Positions 4,966-5,204 of a stretch of DNA of 5,204 nt are shown here, piece after piece. Source of the DNA: Candidatus Desantisbacteria bacterium CG2_30_40_21 (GTDB taxonomy: Bacteria; UBA9089; CG2-30-40-21); assembly GCA_001873945.1 (NCBI GenBank), contig MNYI01000081.1:1-5204 (forward strand). The letters are read 5' to 3'. Positions within the stretch are counted from its first letter, which is position 1; the number at the start of each line of letters is the position of its first letter. The notes under the pieces were generated by a model, which saw only the letters and a list, made by a program, of their open reading frames with translations, did no database searches and was not told the origin of the DNA. A program made the translations under genes and the position numbers.

Positions 4966-5028
4966 AAACTTATGTTCAAAGGGGAATAAGGGAATAGAGG
5001 AGATGGTGTCGATTATCAACAGAATTGT

Positions 5029-5091
5029 CGGTAGGACAGGCATTTCTGCCTGTCCTGTTGCAGATGACAGGCAAGAATGCCTGTCCTACCG
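5029..5091. repeat. Nested palindromic repeat, GACAGGCA type
   Basis: Arms 5029-5054 and 5066-5091 are reverse complements over 26 bases with two mismatches, around an 11-base loop. Each arm is also a hairpin by itself: GACAGGCA-TTTC-TGCCTGTC (5035-5054) and GACAGGCA-AGAA-TGCCTGTC (5066-5085). The sequence can therefore fold as one long stem or as two short ones. It belongs to the CGGTAGGACAGGCATTC-type dispersed repeats common in environmental genomes (general knowledge). It lies between the possible gene end at 5086 and the PPC gene, and could serve as a terminator for the former. Confidence 0.75.
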
Positions 5092-5204
5092 ATTAATCTC
5101 CATATCTCCCCCTACCTTATCCCTGCCTCCAATATAAAACATGAAGGCATACCCGTACCATAGCCGTAGAGTTTTCTGGATGAGGCAGCGGTCATAAGCA
5201 GCTT
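5086..5204 (-). CDS. Possible C-terminal fragment of an unknown protein entering from the right edge
   Basis: One minus-strand frame is open from the window edge to a TAG at 5086-5088 and reads YDRCLIQKTLRLWYGYAFM, then FYIGGRDKVGGDMEINR. The stretch LWYGYAFMFYIGG is aromatic and hydrophobic and could be a membrane-associated end. The stop lies inside the palindromic repeat 5029-5091, as happens for tsaD in this window. About 39 codons is too short to prove coding, another minus-strand frame is open for 30 codons, and I do not recognise the family. The alternative is that 5092-5204 is non-coding. Confidence 0.25.
   Translation of the reverse strand, partial: AAYDRCLIQKTLRLWYGYAFMFYIGGRDKVGGDMEINR

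Noticed and set aside
4868..5137. Plus-strand open frame of 89 codons
   Set aside because: It is antisense to the PPC gene start and runs through the palindrome at 5029-5091; its C-terminal half is repeat-derived.

Overview
The window is a stretch of bacterial chromosome. It is AT-rich by eye and carries five recognisable genes, possibly the tail of a sixth at the right edge, and an unusually dense set of small palindromic dispersed repeats. The taxon cannot be fixed from sequence alone. The mix of a bacterial-type TsaD, a soluble group 3-type [NiFe] hydrogenase large subunit, a PPC/DUF296 protein and many gene-end palindromes fits an uncultured anaerobic bacterium; that is inference.

Layout, left to right. 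Positions 25-156 are a tandem and inverted array built on a GGGGAAAAATGG-like unit, with a perfect 26-bp hairpin (58-113). The minus-strand gene tsaD (86-1144) runs into this array, so its stop codon lies in the hairpin loop. Positions 1157-1708 have no gene. They hold a 213-bp element with 14-bp terminal inverted repeats (1184-1396), a consensus sigma70 promoter (1456-1484) and a large inverted repeat in the leader (1501-1664) of a small SAP-domain gene (1709-1891, plus). That gene converges on a [NiFe] hydrogenase large subunit (1967-3247, minus), with a double hairpin between them (1911-1964). The divergent intergenic region 3248-3475 holds a heptad repeat, a second, diverged copy of the terminal-inverted-repeat element (3300-3409), a probable hydrogenase promoter and a second perfect consensus promoter (3418-3446). 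The latter drives a secreted lipoprotein of the endonuclease/exonuclease/phosphatase superfamily (3476-4354, plus). After another dispersed repeat comes a minus-strand PPC/DUF296 gene (4476-4921), broken by a one-base frameshift at a T7G5 run. Then come a nested hairpin repeat (5029-5091) and a possible C-terminal gene fragment entering from the right edge.

The genes do not form an obvious pathway or operon; most are single transcription units separated by repeats. I see no CRISPR array, transposase, tRNA or rRNA, and no convincing new multi-gene system. The points most worth checking are the hydrogenase large subunit (no partner subunit nearby, and ending exactly at the maturation cleavage site), the PPC frameshift, the repeat-encoded tail of TsaD, and the paired terminal-inverted-repeat elements next to perfect promoters.
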